From positions 1 through 64,000 of the forward strand of contig NZ_LWBP01000186.1 in the NCBI RefSeq assembly GCF_002078015.1: a stretch of DNA of 64,000 nucleotides, written 5' to 3'. The stretch comes from Niastella populi. GTDB taxonomy: Bacteria; Bacteroidota; Bacteroidia; Chitinophagales; Chitinophagaceae. A program made the position numbers and the translations under genes. Within the stretch, counting starts at the first letter, position 1. Each line of letters starts with the position of its first letter. Below, piece after piece: positions 1 to 8,886 of this stretch. The notes below the pieces were generated by a model. The model saw only the letters and a list, made by a program, of their open reading frames with translations, did not search any database and was not told the origin of the DNA.

Positions 1-3000
1 GAGCATGCTTTATTAAACCATGAAGCGATAAGCCAGGCTGTAGTTATAGCCAAAGAGAATGAGTCAGAAAAGAAAGCGCTGGTGGCTTATATTACTTCCA
101 GGTCAGAACAAAACACAAGCGATTTAAGGAACTATTTAAAACAGACGTTGCCTGAATATATGCTTCCGGCCTACTTTGTACAACTGGAAGCCATGCCGTT
201 GACAGCGAATGGCAAGATAGATAAGAAATTATTACCAAGCCCTGAAGGACTGGGATTAACGAGTGGTGTGGAATATGTAGCACCACGAACAGAGCAGGAA
301 AAGATCTTAGTTTCGGTATGGTCAGCTGTATTAAAAAGAGAAGGCATCGGGATCAGGGATAGCTTTTACAATCTTGGTGGAGATTCGATCAAGTCCATCC
401 AGGTAGTAGCCAGGTTAAAACATCAGGGTTACAGGCTTAAAGTAGAGCACCTGCTGAGGACGCCGGTACTGGAAGAACTGGCCCGGTTAATGGAACTGAC
501 TACCCAGCTTACTGATCAGCGTGAGGTGAGCGGAGAAGTGGTGCTAACGCCAATCCAGGAATGGTTTTTCAAATCAGCTGAGATAAAAGTTCATGATCAC
601 TTTAACCAATCTGTTTTACTGTATAGTAAGGAAGAACTTGACAGTAATATACTGCACAAGAGCCTGGAGGAACTGACGAGGCACCACGATGCCCTGCGGA
701 TGGTTTATAAACAGAAGGAGGGAACATGGCAACAGTTTAACCAGGATACCAGCTCAAAACATTATACCATTGACTTTTATGATGTAAGGGAAGCGGACAA
801 TGTGCCCGGGGAAATGGCACGACTTGGAGAAGAACTGCAATCGGGCATACAGTTATCTGAAGGCCCTTTATTAAGAGTCGCCCATTTCAGATTGAAAGAC
901 GGTGACCGTTTGGGTTTGATCATTCACCATCTGGTGGTGGATGGCGTTTCGTGGCGAATACTTTTAGAAGACCTCTTGAACCTATATTCCGGTTATAAGA
1001 AAGGCGAAAAACCAGGGTTACCCTTAAAGACAGATTCTTTTCAAAGATGGGCTTTGCTGCAGAAGGAATACGCGGCAGGCAGGAAGCTGGAAAAAGAGCG
1101 GGCTTACTGGCAGCAGGTCTGTGATCAGCAGGTCGCCGGTTTAGCACAGGATAAAGTAGTGGAAGCAGGTCAGTCAGCTCTGATAGATTCAGCTGAATCC
1201 TTCAGCCTGGATAAGCAAACCACCGAGCTATTGCAAACCCGTGTTCATGGAGTTTATAACACAGAGATAAATGATGTGTTATTGACAGGTCTTGGTCTTG
1301 CACTGAAAGATGTTTTGTCTGCAGATAAAAGCGTCTTAAAGATGGAAGGTCACGGCAGAGAGGAGATCATCGATGGCGTAGACATCAGCAGAACGGTGGG
1401 CTGGTTTACTACAATGTATCCATTTGTACTGGATGTATCAGGTGCTGCCGATCACGCAGCAAGCCTGGTAAGTGTAAAAGAATCCCTGCGGCGCATACCC
1501 AATAAAGGTATTGGTTATGGTATTCTTACACACTTAAGCCAGGAAAGGCTTGAGGGTAAACTAACCCCGGAGATCATCTTTAATTACCTGGGCGACTTTG
1601 GCGCAAATGTATCCAATGATAAGAGGTCACTATTTGAATATGCATCGGAAGGTATCGGGTCGGCTGTGTCAAAAGAGAATAGAACAGACGCGGTTTTGGA
1701 TATATCGGGAATGCTGGTAAAAGGAGAATTGGGTATGTCGGTCCGTTATTCAAGTTTGAGATATGACGCGGCAACGATTAAAAAGTTAGCCGGATCTTAT
1801 AAGAAGCACTTACAGTCTTTAATAGAAGAGTTAGCTAAGAGCAAGCAGGCTTATCTGACCCCCTCGGATGTAAGTTTCAAAGGGCTGAGCCAAGAAGAAC
1901 TGTCCAGGCTTAATTCAGACAATACCCTTGAAGATGTGTATGAGTTATCTCCTCTCCAGGAGGGGATATACTACCACTGGTTAGCGGAAGATTCCAGCTC
2001 ACTTTATTTTGAGCAAACCTCCTACCGGGTGCGGGCTAAAGTATTGGATATAGAAAAGCTGAAAGGAGCGTATGACCAGTTAACAGCCCGGCATGCTGTC
2101 CTGCGCACCAGTTTCAGTACTGAATATGCAGACAGATCTTTACAGATAGTAAGGAAAGAAGTGCCCGTTAATTTTACCTATGAGAAGCTGGATAGCCAGG
2201 CAGGGCAACAAGCACTGGTAGAGATGATCAAGCAGCAGGACAGGGACCGGGGCTTTGATTTGAGCAGTGGTTCCCAGATGCGGCTGCATGTGATTGATCT
2301 GTCAGCAGGGGAGTATGAGTTTATCTGGAGTCATCATCATATTTTGATGGATGGCTGGTGCGGGAGTGTGCTCATCAATGACTTCAATGAGCTGTTGAGT
2401 GCAGCAACCAAAGGCATTACAGTTGACCTCCCGCCTGTAACGCCCTATTCCAATTATATCAATTGGTTAAAAACAATAGACAGGGAGCGTTCTCTGAGCT
2501 ATTGGAAGGATTACCTTACAGGCTATTCATCGCCGGCAGAGATCCCCTTCAAGGCAAGAGCAGCAGGCAGTACCTATGTTGATTCCAGTGAACACCTGCA
2601 AATAGGCGGCGATCTGTTTAAGAAGGTCGACGCCCTGTGCACCCGGTTAAGCATTACACAAAATACATTTGTACAAGGGGTATGGGGTTACTTATTATCG
2701 CGCTATAACAACACGCATGATGTGGTGTTTGGCGCGGTGGTATCCGGTCGTCCGGCCGATTTACCCGGGGTTGAAGAAATGATCGGGCTGTTTATCAATA
2801 CGATTCCTGTAAGAGTACAATATGATCCGGATGCTACGCCTGTCGGGCTGTTAAAATCATTGCAGGAGCAATCCATCCAGAGTACATCGCATCATTACTT
2901 AAATCTGTCAGAGGTTCAGTCGCGGAGTGAACCGGGCATGGAGCTGATTGATCATATCATGGTTTTTGAGAACTATGCGGTAAAGGAACTTGAAAACGAA

Positions 3001-5073
3001 GGTGTATTGAATAGCAAAGGGGAAGAAGGACTGTCTATTGAATCAATGGAAGTGTTTGAGCGAACCAATTATGATTTTAACATCTTAGTTAGTTCATCGG
3101 ATGTTTCACTTAAAGTAGATATCAGATACAATGCCAATCGTTACGATATTACGTCGATAAAACAGCTGGTAACTCATTTTGATAAATTGATCAATGAGTT
3201 CACGCAAAACGCCGATCACGCTTTAAATACAATTGATTATTTATCATCGGAAGAAGAGCATGAACTGCTGTTCACATTCAACGATACGGCAGTAGCTTAT
3301 CCAAAGGACAAGACGATCATAGACTTGTTTGAAGAGCAGGTGACAAAGACACCAGCGCATGTGGCGATAGTATTTGAGGATAGAGAGCTGACTTATCGCG
3401 AGCTCGATGAGCGGTCCAGCCAGCTGGCTCATTACCTGAGAGCTAATTATGACATTCAGCCAGATGATCTGGTAGGCATCAAACAGGAGCGCAGCGAGTG
3501 GATGATAGTGTCGATACTGGGGGTGTTAAAATCAGGAGGTGCCTATATTCCGATCGATCCGCAGTACCCTCAGGAAAGAATAGATTACATTGAAAAGGAT
3601 ACTAACTGTAAGGTTTGCCTGGATGAAGAAGAATTAAGTAAGTTCAAGGAAAGCCAGGAGCGTTATTCTAAAGAAGCGGTGAATTCCACTGCCCAACCAG
3701 GCAACCTGATCTATGTGATCTATACCTCAGGCTCCACTGGCAAGCCAAAAGGAGTAATGCTTGAACATAGCGGTCTTGTGAACAGGTTGCGCTGGATGAA
3801 GCGGGACCTGGAAATAACGGAGGCAGATGTATTCTTACAGAAAACGCCTGCAACGTTTGACGTTTCGGTGTGGGAGCTATTGCTTCCATTGGTTTGTGGC
3901 AGTAAGCTGGTTTTCGCAAAACCGGATGGTCATAAAGACCCGGTCTATTTAGATGAGGTGTTAGCGGCTCAAAAAATCAGTATCATCCACTTTGTTCCGT
4001 CCATGTTAAGTGCAGCGCTGGACACTATAAAGTGGGATAGGCTGGAAGGTTTGCGTCATGTAATATGCAGTGGCGAGGCTTTACCGAAAAGAACCGAAGC
4101 GTCCTTTAAAGAAAAGGCGCCATTTGCGCGCTTACACAACTACTACGGCCCAACCGAAGCATCGATCGATGTGACTGCTATAGATTTAAGTCGGCATCCA
4201 ACTGTGGGTAATGAAGTTTCCATAGGCAAACCGGTAGACAATACAAGTATCTATATAGTAAATGAAAGGAATGGCCTTCAACCCGTAGGAGTCTTGGGAG
4301 AGATCTTAATTGGGGGAGATCAGGTTGCCAGAGGTTACTTGAACAAAGAGGAGTTAACCCGGGAGAAGTTTATAGAGAACCCATTTAAAGCAGGCGGGCG
4401 GCTGTATAAAACTGGCGATTTAGGCAGGTGGCTGCCTGATGGGAACATCGAATTTATCGGCAGGAAAGACGACCAGGTTAAGATCAGGGGGTATAGGATA
4501 GAGTTAGGAGAAATAGAGCATGTTTTGCAACAAAGCGGTATGGTGAGTCAGGTGGTAGCGATAGGACGAAATGATAAACACGGAAATATGCAACTAATAG
4601 CATATGTAGTGCCTAAGAATAGTTTTAACAGACCAGACATTATCTCCTACATGAAAGGATACTTACCAGAGTATATGGTGCCGGCTCTATGGGTAGAATT
4701 GCAGGAATTGCCTTTAATGTCCAATGGAAAGATTGACAGAAAGAGATTGCCAGATCCAGATGTATCATCAGAGCAGTTCACAGAGCAATATGTGGCTCCC
4801 CGCAATGAAATAGAAGAGAAATTAGCTGAAATATGGGTAGAGCTACTTGGTATAAAGCAGGCTGGTGTATACGATAATTTCTATTTACTGGGAGGAGAAT
4901 CTTTGCTGGCAATAAGGATGGTATCGGCAATAAGAAAGAAGTTAAATATGGAAATATCTGTCAAAGAAATATTTCAATTGACGAATATCGCATTGATAGC
5001 AAACTTCCTGCAAAATGAGATCGATAGGTCGAGCCTGGAAGGATCAGACGAGTATGAAACAATAAAATTCTGA
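1..5073 (+). CDS. Nonribosomal peptide synthetase, 3' part (A-PCP-E-C-A-PCP)
   Basis: The reading frame is open from base 1, so the gene starts outside the window. The window opens in the tail of an adenylation domain (NGKIDKK near 210-230). A PCP follows, with its phosphopantetheine serine in GGDS at 385-387. An epimerization domain spans about 540-1850 (HHLVVDGVSW, EGHGRE and RTVGWFT motifs). A condensation domain spans about 1915-3260, with HHILMDG at 2335-2355; placed after E it should be of the D-to-L type. A full adenylation domain spans about 3300-4770 (YTSGSTGKPKG, YGPTE, TGDLGR, NGKIDRK). The last PCP carries its serine at 4900-4902. My reading of the A-domain pocket is D-V-W-H-I-S-Y-I-D-K, close to serine codes; this is an inference by eye. 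There is no thioesterase or reductase domain. The acidic C-terminal tail (EGSDEYETIKF) suits a short docking motif for the next protein. Confidence 0.95.
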   Translation, partial: EHALLNHEAISQAVVIAKENESEKKALVAYITSRSEQNTSDLRNYLKQTLPEYMLPAYFVQLEAMPLTANGKIDKKLLPSPEGLGLTSGVEYVAPRTEQEKILVSVWSAVLKREGIGIRDSFYNLGGDSIKSIQVVARLKHQGYRLKVEHLLRTPVLEELARLMELTTQLTDQREVSGEVVLTPIQEWFFKSAEIKVHDHFNQSVLLYSKEELDSNILHKSLEELTRHHDALRMVYKQKEGTWQQFNQDTSSKHYTIDFYDVREADNVPGEMARLGEELQSGIQLSEGPLLRVAHFRLKDGDRLGLIIHHLVVDGVSWRILLEDLLNLYSGYKKGEKPGLPLKTDSFQRWALLQKEYAAGRKLEKERAYWQQVCDQQVAGLAQDKVVEAGQSALIDSAESFSLDKQTTELLQTRVHGVYNTEINDVLLTGLGLALKDVLSADKSVLKMEGHGREEIIDGVDISRTVGWFTTMYPFVLDVSGAADHAASLVSVKESLRRIPNKGIGYGILTHLSQERLEGKLTPEIIFNYLGDFGANVSNDKRSLFEYASEGIGSAVSKENRTDAVLDISGMLVKGELGMSVRYSSLRYDAATIKKLAGSYKKHLQSLIEELAKSKQAYLTPSDVSFKGLSQEELSRLNSDNTLEDVYELSPLQEGIYYHWLAEDSSSLYFEQTSYRVRAKVLDIEKLKGAYDQLTARHAVLRTSFSTEYADRSLQIVRKEVPVNFTYEKLDSQAGQQALVEMIKQQDRDRGFDLSSGSQMRLHVIDLSAGEYEFIWSHHHILMDGWCGSVLINDFNELLSAATKGITVDLPPVTPYSNYINWLKTIDRERSLSYWKDYLTGYSSPAEIPFKARAAGSTYVDSSEHLQIGGDLFKKVDALCTRLSITQNTFVQGVWGYLLSRYNNTHDVVFGAVVSGRPADLPGVEEMIGLFINTIPVRVQYDPDATPVGLLKSLQEQSIQSTSHHYLNLSEVQSRSEPGMELIDHIMVFENYAVKELENEGVLNSKGEEGLSIESMEVFERTNYDFNILVSSSDVSLKVDIRYNANRYDITSIKQLVTHFDKLINEFTQNADHALNTIDYLSSEEEHELLFTFNDTAVAYPKDKTIIDLFEEQVTKTPAHVAIVFEDRELTYRELDERSSQLAHYLRANYDIQPDDLVGIKQERSEWMIVSILGVLKSGGAYIPIDPQYPQERIDYIEKDTNCKVCLDEEELSKFKESQERYSKEAVNSTAQPGNLIYVIYTSGSTGKPKGVMLEHSGLVNRLRWMKRDLEITEADVFLQKTPATFDVSVWELLLPLVCGSKLVFAKPDGHKDPVYLDEVLAAQKISIIHFVPSMLSAALDTIKWDRLEGLRHVICSGEALPKRTEASFKEKAPFARLHNYYGPTEASIDVTAIDLSRHPTVGNEVSIGKPVDNTSIYIVNERNGLQPVGVLGEILIGGDQVARGYLNKEELTREKFIENPFKAGGRLYKTGDLGRWLPDGNIEFIGRKDDQVKIRGYRIELGEIEHVLQQSGMVSQVVAIGRNDKHGNMQLIAYVVPKNSFNRPDIISYMKGYLPEYMVPALWVELQELPLMSNGKIDRKRLPDPDVSSEQFTEQYVAPRNEIEEKLAEIWVELLGIKQAGVYDNFYLLGGESLLAIRMVSAIRKKLNMEISVKEIFQLTNIALIANFLQNEIDRSSLEGSDEYETIKF

Positions 5074-5099
5074 AGATTGAAATTAATAATGCAGGAGCA

Positions 5100-6722
5100 A
5101 TGACACATTTTAAAGCAGTGAAAGTAATAAGCTTGTTGAGAGAAGCGAGGGAGAAGAATATTCTTATTTCAAGAGAGGATAATGATTTAAAGATAAGGTG
5201 TAAAAAAGAGTTGATGAGTCAGGGTTTTTTAGAAACCCTTAAGCGTTATAAGAACGATATTCTGAGTTATCTGATATTGTCTGAAAAGTGGAAAAACGCA
5301 AAATCGCCATTGCTGAAAATTATTGCTTCACCCGTACAACCAATAGAAAAGCAGTCCCATTACGACACAATGCACCAGCAAGAGAAAGAGTATCTGCGAT
5401 TTCTGATAACAGGAAAAAATACATCTAATGCACAGTTTACAGTTTATTTTAAAAACCTGAAGAAGGGGGTACTGGAAGATGCGCTTAGTTCAATTTTTCA
5501 AAGACACGAAAGCCTGAGAACCACTTTTATAAATATTTATGGCGATGTGAGACAGGTGGTACACGAGTATAAAAGAAGTAAAGACGAAATTTCCTATATC
5601 GATTTGAGTGCCATGGAAGAAAAAGAAATTATTGAAATTGCGACTAAAGAGCTAAATGCATATTCCTTCGATTTAGAAAGAGGCCCATTGGTAAGTGTTA
5701 AGGTTATACAATTGCCACAAGATATAAGCGTGTTAGTGTTTACAATGAATCACGTAATTTCTGACGGGGAATCAATAGAAATTTTAAAGAGAGAAATCGA
5801 TATGTTGTATAGTGCATATCTGGAGAAAGGAAAGAATCCATTGCCTCCGCTCAAACTTCAATACAAAGACTATTCGAATTGGATCAATATGATAACTAAT
5901 AGTGAGGAAGGTAAAATATGTTGGGACCTCTATAAACAAATGATATCGGAAAGTTTGTCAAAAGAAAGAGAAGACGATAAGAGAAGTTATAGATCCGGGT
6001 TGGAACGAGAAATGAGGGCAATCTCAAAGGAAAATAGTTCAAATGTATGTATAGATGCTGCCTATGGGAAAGTAGTGACATTGACACCTGAAGCAGGAGC
6101 AATGTATACGATATTTGTTGATGAAAGGTGTTGTAATAAGTTAAAAGGGTTGTCGGTCGTTTGTAACGTCAGCCTTTTCACCATATTAATCTCTGCATTC
6201 GCAAGTGTATTTTATCGAAAAAACAGAAAAAGTGTGAGACTGAGTATTCCCTTTTCTACGAGGGTAGTTGAAGAATTTCAATGTATTATTGGGTGGTTGA
6301 CGCAGGATTTGATTATTTGCATTGACATTGAGGAGGATATGAGCGTAATGGAATTTATAGAGGTTATAAATAATATTATTTGGGAATCATCAGATTTTCG
6401 TTTCTACCCTCATGAAAGAATTATGAAAGACCTTGATGTTCCATTGAATTTGTTGGCTCCGGGGTATATCAATTTTTTAAAGAAGCCGAATTATGTAATA
6501 GGCGATTTTCACTCCTTTCATAGCACTCACGGGAAAGGTATTTTTGATATTAAATGTATTGCCAGTGAATGTAAGAACGGAATTGTTATTGAAATGCAGT
6601 ATAATATCAATAAATATTGTCGAAATGAAATAGAACAAATAGGGCACAAATTGTTATCTATTCTGGAAAAAATAACAATTGACCATGGATTATCTCTGAA
6701 AAGCATTCTTACCGAAAAATAA
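5100..6722 (+). CDS. Stand-alone NRPS condensation protein with TubC-type docking domain
   Basis: The protein has 540 residues. Residues 1-60 read as a TubC-like N-terminal docking domain: LLREARE, then a beta-hairpin-like ILISREDNDLKIRC stretch, then a helix ending LKRYKNDILSYL. Residues about 75-530 form one condensation domain. The active-site motif reads NHVISDG (N217, H218, D222), so the first His of HHxxxDG is Asn but the catalytic second His and the Asp remain. No A, PCP or TE domain follows. The gene starts 26 bases after the NRPS stop with AGGAG just before the ATG. It probably docks on the upstream synthetase and performs a terminal condensation with an amine or another carrier. Codon use is clearly more AT-rich than in the synthetase. 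Confidence 0.85.
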   Translation: MTHFKAVKVISLLREAREKNILISREDNDLKIRCKKELMSQGFLETLKRYKNDILSYLILSEKWKNAKSPLLKIIASPVQPIEKQSHYDTMHQQEKEYLRFLITGKNTSNAQFTVYFKNLKKGVLEDALSSIFQRHESLRTTFINIYGDVRQVVHEYKRSKDEISYIDLSAMEEKEIIEIATKELNAYSFDLERGPLVSVKVIQLPQDISVLVFTMNHVISDGESIEILKREIDMLYSAYLEKGKNPLPPLKLQYKDYSNWINMITNSEEGKICWDLYKQMISESLSKEREDDKRSYRSGLEREMRAISKENSSNVCIDAAYGKVVTLTPEAGAMYTIFVDERCCNKLKGLSVVCNVSLFTILISAFASVFYRKNRKSVRLSIPFSTRVVEEFQCIIGWLTQDLIICIDIEEDMSVMEFIEVINNIIWESSDFRFYPHERIMKDLDVPLNLLAPGYINFLKKPNYVIGDFHSFHSTHGKGIFDIKCIASECKNGIVIEMQYNINKYCRNEIEQIGHKLLSILEKITIDHGLSLKSILTEK

Positions 6723-6784
6723 TACATATGCCATTTACTTATCTTACTTCAGGTGATTTCAATTATCATCAAATACGTCTACGA

Positions 6785-8446
6785 ATGAAACAAAATATTC
6801 CGATATTCCTATTCCTTGTATTGCTGTTAGTTGATAGTTCAATTGCATTCAGTCAGGCACCAACAGATAATCCATATCAATCAAAATACAATAGCGGGGA
6901 ACACTGGACTGATCAATTTCATTGGAAGGACACTACAAATGCCTTGAATGTCCCGGATCTAGTTGACAAAAACATGCGAGTAGACTCCGTTGTTTTGCAT
7001 AACACCATGAAAAACATTTCCAAAAGCGGTGGGGGTATATTATATTTTTCTTCCGGTGAATATTTTTTTAATTATTCTATTACTATACCGGAAAAGGTGG
7101 TTATCAGAGGGGCGGATCCGGTAGGTATCATCGATGCAAAGAATAATCAGTATAGACCACCTACTAAATTTCAATTTCCAAAGTATTTGCCGAGTTTTCA
7201 GGGAGGGGGTACTCCAAATCATACTGCATTCAAGATGATAGAAAGTGAACCGGATGCCAGTTTTGGGCTTGTCAACCTTGATATTAACCGGGCGTTATTG
7301 TGGGTGCCCGCATCAAATAGATCAAATATTGTAATTTTTGGAGTAAGATCCAATAATGCTGTCGATTATAGAAGTATATACCTGGCTAACAGTAATGACC
7401 ATAAATGGCAAAGATATCCTACGTCGAAAGGCGCGAATTTTATGATCACTTTTTATAAAGGGGTGATCGCAAATTGCAGAATAAACGACTCAATTACTGA
7501 TGATTTTGAAATGCCGGAGTTTATGACAAACGAAGGGTATGTTTTTAGAGATAAAAAAATTAAATTTCAATATGGATTGCAAGCGGGAATCCGGGCAATC
7601 AGTTATTCTGATACATGTGAATTAGAATTACTTGACAATTATGTCAAAGCCTATAAGGTGTCTGAAATCGAGAGTTTCTTTCAGGGAAAGAAAGTAATCC
7701 GGAATAATCAATTTGAATTCCTTCCCTGCCAGGACCTGATTACTAAGAATTTTTATTCAAGAGAAATAGAAAACTATACTGCCAGTGTATTTGAAAAAGA
7801 GCAGTATTTTATCAAAGAAGGAGATAGCTTGCGATATTTCATATTGATACCTGAGAATTATGATCCGGTAAAGAAATACCCGGTAGTTTTTTTTCTGCAT
7901 GGAATTGGGGAACATGGAGACGAAAATCCATTAATTCATTTTGTGGGCCTGTTCGCAAATGATAGTATTCGAAAGAAGTACCCATGCTTTGTTGTTGTCC
8001 CTCATGCCAAATGGAATGAATCTTTTCAGGCATCGTTTGACAAACCTCCAACAAAAACTTTACAAATGAGTATGGACTTAATGAAAAGTATAACTAAAAA
8101 GTATTCAATTGATCAGCGTCGAACATTTATAGCAGGGATATCATCTGGTGCCGATGCTGCGTGTGAAGCAGCAGTACGTTATCCTAAATTATTCAAAAAT
8201 GCGATTGTGATGAGTCAATTAAGATATTTTACAGAAAAGCAGTTTGAAAAAGTAAAGGATATTAATTTTATATTAAGTTTCGGAGCAGAAGATGATAAAA
8301 CTCCAATTGGCTATGTGAGAGGAGGTGTTGGTATGTTCAAAAAGCTCGGGATAAAGATTGAGTATATTGAATATGAAGAAGTAGGACATTGGAGTTGGCT
8401 TAATTTAACTATGGATGAAAGATTTTTAGGGTTAATGTTTAAGTAA
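6785..8446 (+). CDS. Secreted beta-helix / alpha-beta hydrolase (esterase) fusion
   Basis: The start was moved to the ATG at 6785, where a clean signal peptide begins (MKQNIPIFLFLVLLLV, cleavage near AFSQA). The mature protein has two parts. Residues about 60-330 look like a pectate-lyase-type right-handed beta-helix (SGGGILYFSSG, VVIRGADPVGI). Residues about 345-553 are an alpha/beta hydrolase of the esterase/PHB-depolymerase type (YPVVFFLHGIGEHGD). The candidate triad is Ser453 in GISSG, Asp503 or Asp504 in GAEDD, and His535 in EVGHW. It follows the condensation gene by 62 bases on the same strand and shares its low GC. As an exported enzyme it is unlikely to be the NRPS release enzyme; it may act on a polysaccharide ester or on the exported product. 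The beta-helix assignment is less sure than the hydrolase. Confidence 0.75.
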   Translation: MKQNIPIFLFLVLLLVDSSIAFSQAPTDNPYQSKYNSGEHWTDQFHWKDTTNALNVPDLVDKNMRVDSVVLHNTMKNISKSGGGILYFSSGEYFFNYSITIPEKVVIRGADPVGIIDAKNNQYRPPTKFQFPKYLPSFQGGGTPNHTAFKMIESEPDASFGLVNLDINRALLWVPASNRSNIVIFGVRSNNAVDYRSIYLANSNDHKWQRYPTSKGANFMITFYKGVIANCRINDSITDDFEMPEFMTNEGYVFRDKKIKFQYGLQAGIRAISYSDTCELELLDNYVKAYKVSEIESFFQGKKVIRNNQFEFLPCQDLITKNFYSREIENYTASVFEKEQYFIKEGDSLRYFILIPENYDPVKKYPVVFFLHGIGEHGDENPLIHFVGLFANDSIRKKYPCFVVVPHAKWNESFQASFDKPPTKTLQMSMDLMKSITKKYSIDQRRTFIAGISSGADAACEAAVRYPKLFKNAIVMSQLRYFTEKQFEKVKDINFILSFGAEDDKTPIGYVRGGVGMFKKLGIKIEYIEYEEVGHWSWLNLTMDERFLGLMFK

Positions 8447-8559
8447 CCGATAAATAGTGTAAGGTAAACTGTGTCAGGGTTTCTCTTTGATGAGGTGTAT
8501 CAAAAGTAAACGAAGGCCCCGGGAATCGCTTAAGCGAATACCTGCCTCCATCAGGTACC

Positions 8560-8598
8560 CGGATAAAAAGAGGCTGCATCATATTTTGATACAGCCTC
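8560..8598 (-). terminator. Intrinsic terminator, probably for the dioxygenase gene
   Basis: The stem pairs GAGGCTG-ATCA with TGAT-CAGCCTC around a short AT loop. On the minus strand it is followed by CTTTTTATCC. It is placed downstream of the minus-strand dioxygenase and could also stop plus-strand transcripts. Confidence 0.6.
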
Positions 8599-8617
8599 CT
8601 AAAATAGTATTTAGAAA

Positions 8618-8701
8618 TTAGCCGGCAGCAGCCTTCCTTTGAAGATAATGCTCCGGCTTTAATTTGTACGCTGTTCCCCGATCGGTTAATATCAGCAGCA
8701 G
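8618..8701 (-). pseudogene. Possible IS481/IS3-type transposase scrap
   Basis: In one minus-strand frame, closed by stops on both sides, the 27-residue peptide contains ILTDRGTAYKLKPEHY and then a stop. It resembles the LTDRGTEY motif around the second catalytic Asp of IS481-like integrase-fold transposases. It is too short for certainty, and no terminal inverted repeats were seen. Confidence 0.25.
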
Positions 8702-8886
8702 TTATTCAAAGCCGTTATGCATCGACACGACTTGCAACCAGGAGCAACGCCTGCTTGATCTAAAAACCGGGAAGATGAGTTCCAATAAAATAAAGGCTCA
8801 AAAAAGAGAAGCAAAAGTCCTTGTCCAAATTTCGGCCGATTTACAAAAAGAGCTACCCGGTTTAAAGGGGGGGGCGCCCGGCAAAC

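Larger units (their letters stand above)
8447..8886. other. Intergenic stretch without a supported gene
   Basis: It lies between the convergent esterase and dioxygenase genes. It holds a bidirectional-looking hairpin (8570-8598), a possible transposase scrap (8618-8701) and a G-run at 8869-8876 at the edge of the dioxygenase gene. A plus-strand frame from 8664 runs into the dioxygenase gene and resembles nothing I know. Confidence 0.5.
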
